A DNA stretch of 64,000 bases from Desulfocicer vacuolatum DSM 3385 (GCF_900176365.1 NZ_FWXY01000001.1:248001-312000); one strand, 5' to 3'. Positions 1-8,793 are shown, counted from the first letter of the stretch. Notes: generated by a model from the sequence alone, not told the origin. Numbers and translations: made by a program.

Positions 1-1
1 C

Positions 2-2065
2 AGCCACACCCTGGCCAGGCTCATCCAGGAAAGAAATCAGCAGAAACAAAATTTCCAGAAAATCAGAAATATTTTCTTTGTTTTAATCCAAATCTTTGTC
101 ATCACCATGATGGTTTTGATCTTATTCAGAATCATGCGCATTTTAAACCAGCGAAAAATTGCCGAAGATAAAAACAAACAGCTCTTATCAGCCATAAAAT
201 TAAGCCCGCTTACCTTTATCATCACCGATAAAAACGGCATAATTGAGTATGTTAATCATGCCTTTGAAAAAAGCACGGGCTACTCAGCAAAAGAGGCCAT
301 TGGCCAATCCACCCGGATCATGAAATCCGGACAGTATGACAACGCGTTTTACCGGGAGATGTGGCAGACCCTCCTTTCCGGACAAATATGGAACCGGGAA
401 ATTCAGAACCGCAGAAAAAACGGAGAACTTTTCTGGGAAAGTGCCACCATCATCCCCCTGTACGATGAAGACGGCAGCATCAATCAGTTTCTGGCCATTA
501 AAGAAGATATGACGGAAAAAATAAACCTCTTGAAATCCTATGAAGAAGCCAATGAGGTGTTTGAAGAAATTTTTTCCAACCTGCCCGTGGGTATTGTCAT
601 TGTAAATACAGACAAAGAAATTCTCCAGATCAATGCCGAGGCAGAACAGATACTGGGGTATGCCCCCAATGAAGCAGAACATTTTTTGAAAAACCGGGTA
701 TGCCATGGTAATTATTGCACTCTAAAATCAGGTGAATGTCCCATTTTTGAAGGCAAAAAATCAAAGCTAATTCTGGAAGAAAAATATGCCATTAAAAAAG
801 ACGGTACCACCATTCCCATTCTAAAAAGCGTCATCCCCATAAAGCTCAAGGGAAAACGGGTACTGCTGGAAGCCTTCATGGACCTATCCGCACGAAAACA
901 GGCAGAAACGGCAATGATTGAAGCAAAAACTGCAGCAGAAACCGCCAACAAAGCCAAATCTGAATTTCTGGCCACCATGAGTCATGAAATCCGAACCCCC
1001 ATGAATGCCATCATGGGGTTCACCGACCTGCTGTTGTCCGAAGAGTCCGGGGAGGATAAAAAAGAAAAACTCAAAATTATTTCAGAATCTGCCCATAACC
1101 TGCTACAGCTAATTAACGATATCCTTGATTTCTCAAAAATAGAGGCAGGAAAAATTGAGTTGGCAAATCTGCCGTTTTCCATGAAAGCGTTGCTAAATCA
1201 AGTGCACAGTCTTTTTGTATTTAAAGCAAAAGAAAAATCACTGGAGCTTGTCCTGGATATCAGGGAAGATATGCCGGAATATGCCCTGGGGGATGAACTC
1301 AGGGTTCAGCAGATACTGATCAACCTGCTGGGAAATGCCATTAAATTTACCCAAAATGGCTCCATACGGATCCATGCAGACCATCGCGACACCCACTTTT
1401 TCCTCCAGGTGGAAGATTCCGGGGTGGGCATCCCAAAGAAGAGTATCAACCATATTTTTGAATCCTTTCGCCAGGCAGACAGCTCTACGGTGAGAAAATA
1501 TGGCGGCACAGGTCTGGGGCTTGCCATCTCTTCATCCCTGGTAAAATTAATGGGGGGACGCATTGAGGTTTCAAGTGAACCGGATAAAGGCTCTTGCTTT
1601 TCCATCCACCTGCCCCTGGCCACACCGGAATCGAAAAACACAGAATCACCCGACCCCGTGCAAGATAAAAAACAGCCGTTTCTGGCAAAAAAAAAGATCC
1701 GGGTACTGGTGGTGGAGGACAACGCCTTTAATTTAAAAATCGTAACCGCCATGCTCAAACGCATGCACATTGAGCACGACAGTGCAGAAAACGGTGCGGT
1801 GGCCATGACCATGCTGGGAATCAGTCGCTATGACCTGGTTCTTCTGGACATGCACATGCCGGTTATGGACGGCATGGAAACCATTGCCGCCATCCGCAAC
1901 ACACCGGAACTGAAAAATATTATCGTCATTGCCCTCACTGCCAATGCCATTGTGGGGGATCGGGAAAAATACATCAAGGCAGGCTGTAACGACTATCTGT
2001 CCAAACCCCTTAAGCGGGAGGCCTTCCAGGAAAAAATACAATCCATCTTTCCCGATATATTTTAA
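2..2065 (+). CDS. Hybrid sensor histidine kinase, 5' end cut by window
   Basis: The reading frame is open from base 2, so the gene begins outside the window. Counting from the first in-frame ATG (107), a hydrophobic segment just upstream and at its start (FFVLIQIFVITMMVLILF) is a membrane helix. Two PAS domains follow (about 28-145 and 150-265), then HisKA with phosphoacceptor H293 in MSHEIRTPMN, a HATPase_c domain with the GTGLGLAIS box, and a C-terminal receiver domain with phosphoacceptor D581 (LLDMHMPVMDG). Together these indicate a membrane-bound hybrid kinase that autophosphorylates and passes phosphate to its own receiver; the Hpt and output partners are not visible here. The second PAS carries C199-x4-C204-x6-C211-P, the same spacing as in the kinase at 16214. 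The ligand is unknown. The stop codon overlaps the stop of the convergent cobT fusion by three bases. Confidence 0.93.
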   Translation, partial: SHTLARLIQERNQQKQNFQKIRNIFFVLIQIFVITMMVLILFRIMRILNQRKIAEDKNKQLLSAIKLSPLTFIITDKNGIIEYVNHAFEKSTGYSAKEAIGQSTRIMKSGQYDNAFYREMWQTLLSGQIWNREIQNRRKNGELFWESATIIPLYDEDGSINQFLAIKEDMTEKINLLKSYEEANEVFEEIFSNLPVGIVIVNTDKEILQINAEAEQILGYAPNEAEHFLKNRVCHGNYCTLKSGECPIFEGKKSKLILEEKYAIKKDGTTIPILKSVIPIKLKGKRVLLEAFMDLSARKQAETAMIEAKTAAETANKAKSEFLATMSHEIRTPMNAIMGFTDLLLSEESGEDKKEKLKIISESAHNLLQLINDILDFSKIEAGKIELANLPFSMKALLNQVHSLFVFKAKEKSLELVLDIREDMPEYALGDELRVQQILINLLGNAIKFTQNGSIRIHADHRDTHFFLQVEDSGVGIPKKSINHIFESFRQADSSTVRKYGGTGLGLAISSSLVKLMGGRIEVSSEPDKGSCFSIHLPLATPESKNTESPDPVQDKKQPFLAKKKIRVLVVEDNAFNLKIVTAMLKRMHIEHDSAENGAVAMTMLGISRYDLVLLDMHMPVMDGMETIAAIRNTPELKNIIVIALTANAIVGDREKYIKAGCNDYLSKPLKREAFQEKIQSIFPDIF

Positions 2066-4311
2066 AGTTTCCCTGCCACCCCGGCATCATCAAAAGAGGC
2101 CATCTCGCACATAATTTTACAGGCAGCTTCTGCGGTGTCCATGGTCAGGGCCGCACCGGTGCCCTCCCCAAGGCGCATTTTAAAATCAATGACAGAGGTG
2201 ATATCCATGTATTCCAGGGCCGATTTCTGGGCCACTTCAACGGATTTATGACCGGAAATAAGATATCCCCGGATATCAGGGTTAATCACACAGGCCACAA
2301 GGCCCGCTGCAGTGGAGATCACCCCATCCAGCACCACGGCACATTCCCGGGAGGCGGCGGCAAGTACAGCCCCGGCAATGCCGGCAATTTCATAGCCCCC
2401 CACCTTTTCCAGAATTTCCAGGCCGTCTGCGGGGTTGGGCTGCTGAAATGCCAGGACCTTTTCAATGACTTCGGTTTTATGGATCAACCCTTTATTGTCC
2501 ACACCGGTTCCCCGCCCTGTTGCCTGGGCAGGGGTAATACCGCAGACGGTGGCAATGATGGCCGAGGCTGAGGTGGTATTGCCAATGCCCATCTCCCCCA
2601 CCCCCACAATGTCCACGGGAGTGTTATCATGGCTCTCCAGAAACACAGACATGCCATGTCCCAGGGCCGTGAACATCTCCTGCCGGGTCATGGCAGGTTC
2701 CAGGGCAAAGTTCCGGGTACCCCGGCGGACCTTTTTGACAATGAGATCAGGATGGGAATCAAAGTCTCCATCCACGCCCATGTCCACAATTTTCATGTCA
2801 ATGTGATGATGGCGGCACAACACATTGATGGCAGCCCCGCCATCCAGAAAATTTTTCACCATCTGCCGGGTCACTTCCCGGGGATAGGCAGACACCCCCT
2901 CTTCGGTGATACCATGGTCCCCGGCAAAAACAAAAAGAGCCTTTCGATGGATGCAGGGATTCAAATTCTGCTGGATCATGCTCATTTGAAAAGCCAGTTG
3001 TTCAAGGGTACCAAGGGCACCTAATGGTTTTGTTTTATTATCAATTTTTTCCTGGACCCGGGCCGCCATTGCCATATCCACAGGTGAAATGCTTTTAATG
3101 AGATCCCGGCAAAACCCCTCACCGGGCAGGGCCGTTTCAGTGGATATATTACCGGATATTTTTTCCGATGTTCCCCCGGAACTATCCAGGGACCTTGCCA
3201 TGACACAGCCGGATGTGCTCTGGCCATGGGCACCCGTGTAATTCCCGTTTTTGATCCCATGGGCAACAACGTTTTTTTCTGCATCAATGGGGGATCCATT
3301 CCCTGATCCCCCCCCCTGCAAGACAGAAAACTCCTCCAGATAATCACCGGTAAAGTCAATGATATATTTCAAGGCTTTGCCATCCACCACCTGCTGCATG
3401 AGTCCGGCAACGGCAACAGGGGATACACAGGCCTCCACCAGCAATTCCAGAAAATGCTGATATTTTTCCATGAAAGGCACCCCGTCCACCATGTTTTTCC
3501 GGGTCAAGCCATAGGCCCCGGACACCACAGCCTCTTTGTAATGGATAAGGTTTAAAAGATTGCTTTCAATGGTTTCATTTTTGGTGATGCCGCTGAAAAA
3601 ACAGATCCTGCTCCCCTTTCCCGCCTTGACAATACCAAGGCTGAAGGCAATGAAATCAGCGCAGGCATTCACCACCACATCAAATTCACTCTCCACAGTG
3701 TCCTTGAGACAGGAAATAGCCGTGGCCTCCAGAAAAGGGGCGATCCTGGATCGTTTTTCTTCACTTTTTTCAACGACAAGCACCTTTGCCCCGGCATCTT
3801 TAAAAACCAGGGCCGCCACAAGCCCCATGGTGCCGCCGCCGTAAATGATCACCCGATCATCCCTGATACTTCCCAGTTTATCCAGAAGATTAAATACACA
3901 CCCCACAGGTTCGGCAAAACAGGCAATGGGGTCGGAAAGCTCCCCGGGCAGCGGTACCAGGCTTGATGCAGGGACCACCACCTCTTCGGCAAACCCCCCA
4001 TGGGTGTGAAAGCCCATGATTTTCATCTCTTCACACAAATTTTCCCGGCCCCCACGGCAATACCGGCAATGGCCACAGCTCTTTCCCGGCCACACGGCAA
4101 AGCGATGGCCCCCACGGTCAACCACCACCATTTCATGGCCCGGTACCCGGGGCAGGGAGAGGTCCCGGTGTCCCTGGGCCCACATCTTTGCATCGGTTCT
4201 GCACACGGCGCAGCAGCGCACCTTGAACACAGAATCATCTGTTAAAAAATCATCCTCCGGGGTATCCACGTACTCAAGGCGTTTCAAGCCTGCCAATACC
4301 AGTTTTTTCAT
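2062..4311 (-). CDS. cobT: Zinc-dependent MDR dehydrogenase fused to CobT phosphoribosyltransferase
   Basis: This is one uninterrupted 749-residue ORF. Residues 1 to about 335 are a medium-chain dehydrogenase: catalytic-zinc residues C37 and GHE (H59, E60), structural-zinc cysteines C79, C82, C85 and C93, and a Rossmann motif YGGGTMGL. A low-complexity linker (about 336-397) follows. Residues from about 398 to the end are CobT, nicotinate-nucleotide:dimethylbenzimidazole phosphoribosyltransferase, with the family motifs KPLGALG, FAGDHGI and GNTTSASA and the catalytic glutamate (E716 in LGEGTGAAL). CobT makes the alpha-ribazole phosphate used for the cobamide lower ligand. The domain lengths match complete free-standing enzymes, so this looks like a real fusion rather than debris. 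A TrpD-like transferase lies upstream on the same strand. What the dehydrogenase half acts on is unknown; a role in preparing the lower-ligand base is only inferred. Confidence 0.9.
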   Translation of the reverse strand: MKKLVLAGLKRLEYVDTPEDDFLTDDSVFKVRCCAVCRTDAKMWAQGHRDLSLPRVPGHEMVVVDRGGHRFAVWPGKSCGHCRYCRGGRENLCEEMKIMGFHTHGGFAEEVVVPASSLVPLPGELSDPIACFAEPVGCVFNLLDKLGSIRDDRVIIYGGGTMGLVAALVFKDAGAKVLVVEKSEEKRSRIAPFLEATAISCLKDTVESEFDVVVNACADFIAFSLGIVKAGKGSRICFFSGITKNETIESNLLNLIHYKEAVVSGAYGLTRKNMVDGVPFMEKYQHFLELLVEACVSPVAVAGLMQQVVDGKALKYIIDFTGDYLEEFSVLQGGGSGNGSPIDAEKNVVAHGIKNGNYTGAHGQSTSGCVMARSLDSSGGTSEKISGNISTETALPGEGFCRDLIKSISPVDMAMAARVQEKIDNKTKPLGALGTLEQLAFQMSMIQQNLNPCIHRKALFVFAGDHGITEEGVSAYPREVTRQMVKNFLDGGAAINVLCRHHHIDMKIVDMGVDGDFDSHPDLIVKKVRRGTRNFALEPAMTRQEMFTALGHGMSVFLESHDNTPVDIVGVGEMGIGNTTSASAIIATVCGITPAQATGRGTGVDNKGLIHKTEVIEKVLAFQQPNPADGLEILEKVGGYEIAGIAGAVLAAASRECAVVLDGVISTAAGLVACVINPDIRGYLISGHKSVEVAQKSALEYMDITSVIDFKMRLGEGTGAALTMDTAEAACKIMCEMASFDDAGVAGKL

Positions 4312-4350
4312 ATAAACCCTCTTTTATCCGCCTGCAATGAACAGCAACTT

Positions 4351-4572
4351 TTTTTATATGAAATACTCCGCACATCAGGGGTGTATTTCAAGTTTTGTCG
4401 TGGGCAGACCGAGGCCAGAATACGGTCTGCCCATGGCAGTTATATACAATGCAGCCTCCAAGGCAAGCTAAGGCAGAGCCGCCCCCTCGACGGGCAATAG
4501 GAACCGGACAATTGAGCTGTCTACAGTTCCGGTCCGGGCCCATTGCCCGTCGGGGGGGGCGGCGGTATAATA
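4351..4572. repeat. Composite intergenic repeat: B element then A palindrome
   Basis: Bases 4351-4445 are a family B unit (AATACTCC hairpin plus the GGGCAGACC/GGTCTGCCC hairpin, in reverse orientation). Bases 4451-4572 are a family A palindrome whose outer arms read CGACGGGCAAT and ATTGCCCGTCG around a conserved core (AATTGAGCTGTCTACAG). The same blocks recur between genes throughout the window. The B unit lies directly downstream of the promoter side of the cobT fusion. A short B-like tail (GGTCCGCCCGTGGCGG) follows to about 4595. Confidence 0.9.
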
Positions 4573-4605
4573 CGGTCCGCCCGTGGCGGTTATTAAAAAT
4601 ATCCC

Positions 4606-4815
4606 CTATGCCAAGGGCTCTTCCCGAAGAATCAGGCGATGAATGCGCCCCTGCCATCCATGCTCTTTTTCCATGGCCACCACATGGGCTTTAACAATTT
4701 CAAGTTTATTCATGGGAAAAACAGAGGCCTTGTCAAGTCCACATACAAGGAAGTGGTCCTCTTTCACCCGGATATAATCATTGCCGTTTTTGATAATCAA
4801 CAATTGTGTCTCCAT
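4606..4815 (-). CDS. Small hypothetical protein (69 aa)
   Basis: An ORF of 69 codons begins at ATG 4815 with a GGAG ribosome-binding site five bases upstream. It sits on the same strand between the TrpD-like gene and the dehydrogenase-CobT fusion. The product is soluble and mixed-charge with no signal peptide, and resembles no family I know. Both ends abut repeat DNA: the bases just upstream of the start belong to a partial A element (4821-4845). It could therefore be a chance ORF or a remnant, but its normal composition and good ribosome site favour a real small gene, perhaps cotranscribed with its neighbours. Confidence 0.5.
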   Translation of the reverse strand: METQLLIIKNGNDYIRVKEDHFLVCGLDKASVFPMNKLEIVKAHVVAMEKEHGWQGRIHRLILREEPLA

Positions 4816-4820
4816 GGGGT

Positions 4821-4846
4821 CTCCATTGCCCGTCGGGGGCGGATCA
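4821..4846. repeat. Partial A element
   Basis: This is a fragment of the family A palindrome, carrying only the ATTGCCCGTCGGGGGCGG arm. It lies between the TrpD-like gene and the small ORF and supplies the bases just ahead of that ORF's ribosome-binding site. Confidence 0.6.
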
Positions 4847-4905
4847 TACCATTTCTATTTTTCGTTATGGGTGACCAAGCTTAGAATGCTTTTTACCCAT
4901 GGCAC

Positions 4906-6015
4906 CTATAAAAGCGTATCAAGTTTTTTCAATCCCTGCTCAGGCTCGCTGTTCTGGGAAGAGACCCAGTTTTCCAGGGTCTCAAATGCACCATTGCCGT
5001 CCAGTGCCTTTGCGGCAGCTTCAATGCCGGCAGCAATGGTGTCAACCTTACCGGCCACATAAAAAATCAAAGCCGCATTTAAAATGGCAGCATCATACCG
5101 GGCACCTTTTTCCCTGCCCCGAATAAGCGCCACAAAACGGGCCGGTTCATTGATAATATCTACCTCTGGGGCCAAATCCACAGGATCATGGCATTCCAGG
5201 GAAAAGTCCCCAGGCAAAAACTGAAACTGAGAAATATCACCATTTTCCATGAGTTCTGCACACCAGGTGGTGCCGCACACCGAGGCTTCATCCATTCCCT
5301 TGTCAGACCTGTTGATTCCTCCATGGAGCACCAGGGCACGTTTAAATCCAATGGCCTTCATCACCTCAACCACAGGAAGAATCATCTCCTTTGCATACAC
5401 CCCCCGGACGGCACGATCCGGCATGACAGGATTGGCAAGGGAGGCTGCAATATTAAGGGTGGAGCCAAAGGAGATCTGTGAAAGAATTCTGCCAAGGGCC
5501 ATGGGATGAATCAGGGGACTCATGCCGTTGAACAGTCCCAATCCTGCGGTTTCAATGCTTTTGGCCACCACATCCACATGGCACTCCACATCCACACCCA
5601 GCGCTTCTGCCAGATCCACGGTGCCGCACCGGGAGGTGATGGCCCGGGCACCGTGGCGTGCCATGCGGATACCTCCGGAAGCGGCAATGATGGAAGCGGC
5701 CGTGCTGATATTAAAAGTCTTAAACGTATCCATGCCCGTACCGCTGTTCTCCACAACCGGGTTTGATCCGTTTAAACTAACCTTGTTTGTGTCCAGTTCA
5801 TAGATCGCCTCCCAGCTGCCCGCCACTTCGTGGGCTGTTTCCCCCTTGGCGGTGAGGGCCGCCAGAAAGGCCCCCTGGTGCATGGCAGTGACGTCATCAT
5901 TTAATATGTGCTCAAAGGCCTTGTTGGCCTCGTCTCTGTCCAGATTTTCCCTTCGAATAAGGCGGGTAATCAACCCACCAAATTCTTTATTTAACGCCAA
6001 TTCCTGCATATTCAC
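4906..6015 (-). CDS. TrpD-family phosphoribosyltransferase of uncertain substrate
   Basis: The 369-residue protein has the anthranilate phosphoribosyltransferase fold: an N-terminal helical part (MxxxLxxRxNLxxDEA type) followed by the PRPP-binding region GTGMDTFKTFNIST and RHGARAITSRCGTVDLAEAL. True TrpD enzymes normally read GTGGD and KHGNRSVSS here; the second Gly of GTGGD and the Asn of KHGN are changed (to Met and Ala). No other trp gene is nearby. The neighbours are aroK upstream and the CobT fusion downstream, so a cobamide-base or other aromatic-base substrate is as plausible as anthranilate. The first start is GTG 6015, 12 bases after an AGGAG; ATG 6009 is an alternative. Confidence 0.8.
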   Translation of the reverse strand: MNMQELALNKEFGGLITRLIRRENLDRDEANKAFEHILNDDVTAMHQGAFLAALTAKGETAHEVAGSWEAIYELDTNKVSLNGSNPVVENSGTGMDTFKTFNISTAASIIAASGGIRMARHGARAITSRCGTVDLAEALGVDVECHVDVVAKSIETAGLGLFNGMSPLIHPMALGRILSQISFGSTLNIAASLANPVMPDRAVRGVYAKEMILPVVEVMKAIGFKRALVLHGGINRSDKGMDEASVCGTTWCAELMENGDISQFQFLPGDFSLECHDPVDLAPEVDIINEPARFVALIRGREKGARYDAAILNAALIFYVAGKVDTIAAGIEAAAKALDGNGAFETLENWVSSQNSEPEQGLKKLDTLL

Positions 6016-6240
6016 TGTTTATTCTTACTCCTGAAAAAATATAAAATCATGGGGTCCCCCATTTGCGATTTACATATTTTGGGGTTGATCATAAGCTGGA
6101 CCACTATACATGAGATAATATTTTATTAGCTACAAGGTTTTGTAATTACAAATATTAATTTTTACCGCCAAAATTTTATCACAAAATGGCCGATGTTATG
6201 ACCAAGCCCCATATTTTTTTGTTAACAAAAAAACTTCCGG

Positions 6241-6338
6241 GCAACCTCAGCAGAGCCCCCCGAGGGGCAATAGGAACCGGCCAATTGAGCTGTCTACAGT
6301 TCCGGCCGGGCCCATTGCCCCTCGGGGGGACGGCATAA
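6241..6338. repeat. A palindrome, variant arms
   Basis: This is a family A copy whose outer arms read CGAGGGGCAAT and ATTGCCCCTCG. Relative to the copy at 4451 both arms changed together (C:G to G:C), which keeps the stem paired. It lies between aroK and the TrpD-like gene, downstream of aroK. No B unit is attached. Confidence 0.88.
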
Positions 6339-6418
6339 TTCCATTTTCTGTATTCGTTGTGGCCGCCATAGCCTTATTTTGGCCCGCAACAAAGATAGGA
6401 AATGATATTTTTACACCC

Positions 6419-6940
6419 TTATGGGCATTTATGGAACAGTGCCATGAGCGCCCGGGCAACCTCCCCGGGGGATTTTGACGTGGTGTCCACCTGGTGATAT
6501 TGCCCATATCCTTTTTTACGTTCCGCCAAAAGGGCCGTAAGCGTCTCCATGCCGTGGGCATTCTGGAGCAAGGGCCTTTTGACCCCGGTATCTCCGGAAA
6601 CCCGATGCATGATCGCAACAGGATCTGCCACAAGACAAAAAACAGCACCGCTCTTTTCCAGGATATCCTTATTGGCCTTATCCAGCATCATTTTCCCCCC
6701 GGTGGAAATCACCAGACCCTGCCGGTGGGAAAGTTCCCGGGCAAGTTCGGCTTCCATGGATCGAAAAGCAGATTCTCCCCGGGTTTCAAAAATTTCTTCA
6801 ATGGTGCAATGATGGCGATTCATGATTTCAATGTCGGTGTCCACAAATTCGTATTCCAGGGCCTGTGCCACAAGTTTACCCACGGTTGTCTTTCCTGTTC
6901 CCATGAAACCTGTTAAAATTATATTCTTTTTAGTTTCCAT
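6419..6940 (-). CDS. aroK: Shikimate kinase
   Basis: A 173-residue cytoplasmic kinase that phosphorylates shikimate with ATP in chorismate biosynthesis. Visible features are the Walker A loop GFMGTGKTT near the N-terminus, the shikimate-binding acidic motif DTDIEI, the arginine region TRGESAFRSMEAELA, and the STGGK glycine pair. The length is normal for AroK. ATG 6940 is chosen because a GGGGAG site lies 11 bases ahead; the longer TTG start at 6949 would sit almost on that site. It is the first gene of the minus-strand group leading to the TrpD-like and CobT genes, but a 400-bp gap containing an A repeat separates them. Confidence 0.93.
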   Translation of the reverse strand: METKKNIILTGFMGTGKTTVGKLVAQALEYEFVDTDIEIMNRHHCTIEEIFETRGESAFRSMEAELARELSHRQGLVISTGGKMMLDKANKDILEKSGAVFCLVADPVAIMHRVSGDTGVKRPLLQNAHGMETLTALLAERKKGYGQYHQVDTTSKSPGEVARALMALFHKCP

Positions 6941-6982
6941 TATCTGCAAAACTCCCCATTGCCTTTAAAGACAAACCTTTGA

Positions 6983-7166
6983 CTCAACTTTCGGGCTTCA
7001 TTTCAAAGCCAGCATTTTAAAATGTACCCATGGGCTCAGTGTGCCGACGGGGTCAGGCTTTTGTTATTGATGTTATCGACCAAGGCCTTTGCCAACGAAA
7101 AAAGCCTCGATAATGTCAATAACGAAAGCCTGACCCCACCACGAAATGCGAACACCGAAAGTTGAG
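6983..7166. mobile_element. 184-bp MITE, copy 1
   Basis: A non-coding element with 12-bp inverted ends CTCAACTTTCGG/CCGAAAGTTGAG, flanked on each side by the 7-bp direct duplication CCTTTGA (6976-6982 and 7167-7173). Internally, 31-nt arms at 7049-7079 and 7107-7137 form an imperfect palindrome, so the whole element can fold into one long hairpin. Nearly identical copies of the same length occur at 25114 and 60728. No transposase is encoded, so it must have moved with an enzyme encoded elsewhere. Confidence 0.95.
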
Positions 7167-7173
7167 CCTTTGA

Positions 7174-7629
7174 GTTAATTCAAACCTCATCTGACCGGAA
7201 TCAGTGGACAATATCATTAAAAAAGCTGTGATATCCAACCCACGGCCCGGCTTTACTCCAAGGGGGGATACCGACAACACAAAAGTTGTTATAATATTTA
7301 TTATTTAAGGCTTTAGTCAAGCCATTTTTACTTGCCCTTATCTATTTTTGGTGCTAATTTTCTAACTTTCCAGCTTGCATTATGCAACCAAAGTGATTCT
7401 GTTAATCTCCACTGCTTGATGACGTTTCACAATGGACAGCAAGTTTTTGAGCCCGTATGCCCGGGATATGTCATACCCTGTGTAAACATTAATTTCTGTG
7501 TACAGGACTGTTCAATGGAAAATTCTTCTTCCTGGACATGATGTCATTAATTTACTGCGCACCGTGGACATATCGCGCATACATCATTTTTTCAAAATAT
7601 TTCAAACCATTAACTAAGGGAGACTGTTT
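7174..7629. other. Gene-free region ahead of the liv operon
   Basis: About 450 bp that contain no convincing gene. The one plus-strand ORF (7332-7541) has no clear ribosome site and an unlikely composition. The region presumably holds the liv promoter, but I could not identify a specific promoter, operator or riboswitch in it. Confidence 0.5.
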
Positions 7630-8793
7630 GTGAAAAAGATTTTCAGTTCTTTATGTGTTGTGGCTGTCATGTTTGCCTGTGTACCCATGGTATTTGGTCA
7701 AACCATTAAAATTGGATTTAATATTCCCCTCACAGGAGAGATTCCCAAGGTGGGTGAAGAATCCAAGTACGCCGGAGAAATGCTGTTGAACGAAATTAAT
7801 GGCAATGGCGGTCTTGAAGTGGGTGGCGAAAAATACATGCTGGAGTTTGTCTACGAAGACAATGAATCCAAGGCTGAATCAGCCGTAACCGCAGCATTAA
7901 AATTAATTGAGCGGGACAAGGTCCTTGCCATTGTGGGACCAAACTCCAGTAAACAGGCCGTGCCGGCAGGGCAGGTGTGCAACGACAACCGCACCCCCAT
8001 GATCTCCCCCTGGTCCACCAACCCCGACACCACCAAAGACCGTCCATGGGTGTTTCGAGCGGCCTTTCTTGATCCCTTCCAGGGACCTGTGGCCACGGAT
8101 TTTGCCATTAAAACCTTTAATGCAAAAAAAGCTGCCGTTCTCTATGCCCTTGCCAATGATTACAGTAAAAACCTTGCTGAAATCTTCCAGGCAGACTTTA
8201 ATAAAAAAATGGGAGAAGGGGCTGTGGTTGCCTTTGAAACCTATGGGGATAAAGACCAGGATTTCAGTGCCCAGCTCACCAAAATCCTTGCTGCAAAACC
8301 CGATTTTATCTTTCTGCCCAACAATTACAACGAAGTGGCCCTCATTGTAAAACAGGCCCATGACCTTGGCTGGAACGGCCCTTTCATGGGGGCTGATGCC
8401 TGGGGGAATTCCGAACTCATGACCCTTTGCGGGGATGACTGTAAAGGCCACTATTTTTCCACCCATTATGCCGCCGCCGGTGCCACCGGTGCCACCAAGG
8501 AATTCATTGACAAGTATACCAAACTGTACGGATACCAGCCTGCAGATGTGGCAGCCCTGACCTGGGATGCCATTAATGTGGTTCTGGCAGGCATCCAGAA
8601 TGCCGGGAAAGTCACCGGTAACCTTAGAAAAGATCGTAAAAATCTCAAAAATGGTATCAGCGCCATCACAGAAGTAAAGGGCATCACCGGCAACATGAAA
8701 TTTGATGAGCAGGGAGATCCCATCAAATGTGCTGTTGTGGTTAAAATAAGTGACACAGGTGAATTTGAATTCACGGAGTCTGTCTGTCCATAA
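7630..8793 (+). CDS. livK: Periplasmic branched-chain amino acid binding protein
   Basis: A 387-residue type I periplasmic binding protein. A classical Sec signal peptide (MKKIFSSLCVVAVMFACVPM then VFGQ) precedes the mature domain, which begins TIKIGFNIPLTGEIPKVGEE, the usual LivJ/LivK opening. The start is GTG 7630, with AAGGGAG at 7615-7621. It should deliver leucine, isoleucine, valine or a related amphipathic ligand to the LivHM permease encoded directly downstream. The substrate cannot be fixed from sequence, since this family also binds amides, short-chain acids and aromatic compounds. Confidence 0.93.
   Translation: MKKIFSSLCVVAVMFACVPMVFGQTIKIGFNIPLTGEIPKVGEESKYAGEMLLNEINGNGGLEVGGEKYMLEFVYEDNESKAESAVTAALKLIERDKVLAIVGPNSSKQAVPAGQVCNDNRTPMISPWSTNPDTTKDRPWVFRAAFLDPFQGPVATDFAIKTFNAKKAAVLYALANDYSKNLAEIFQADFNKKMGEGAVVAFETYGDKDQDFSAQLTKILAAKPDFIFLPNNYNEVALIVKQAHDLGWNGPFMGADAWGNSELMTLCGDDCKGHYFSTHYAAAGATGATKEFIDKYTKLYGYQPADVAALTWDAINVVLAGIQNAGKVTGNLRKDRKNLKNGISAITEVKGITGNMKFDEQGDPIKCAVVVKISDTGEFEFTESVCP

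Noticed and set aside
2062-4311. Fusion as two genes joined by a sequencing error
   Set aside because: Frame and codon use run smoothly through a long linker, and both halves are complete; kept as a real fusion, though only reads or relatives can prove it.
7332-7541. 69-codon ORF upstream of livK
   Set aside because: No ribosome site, odd composition and no resemblance to a family; treated as chance in the leader region.
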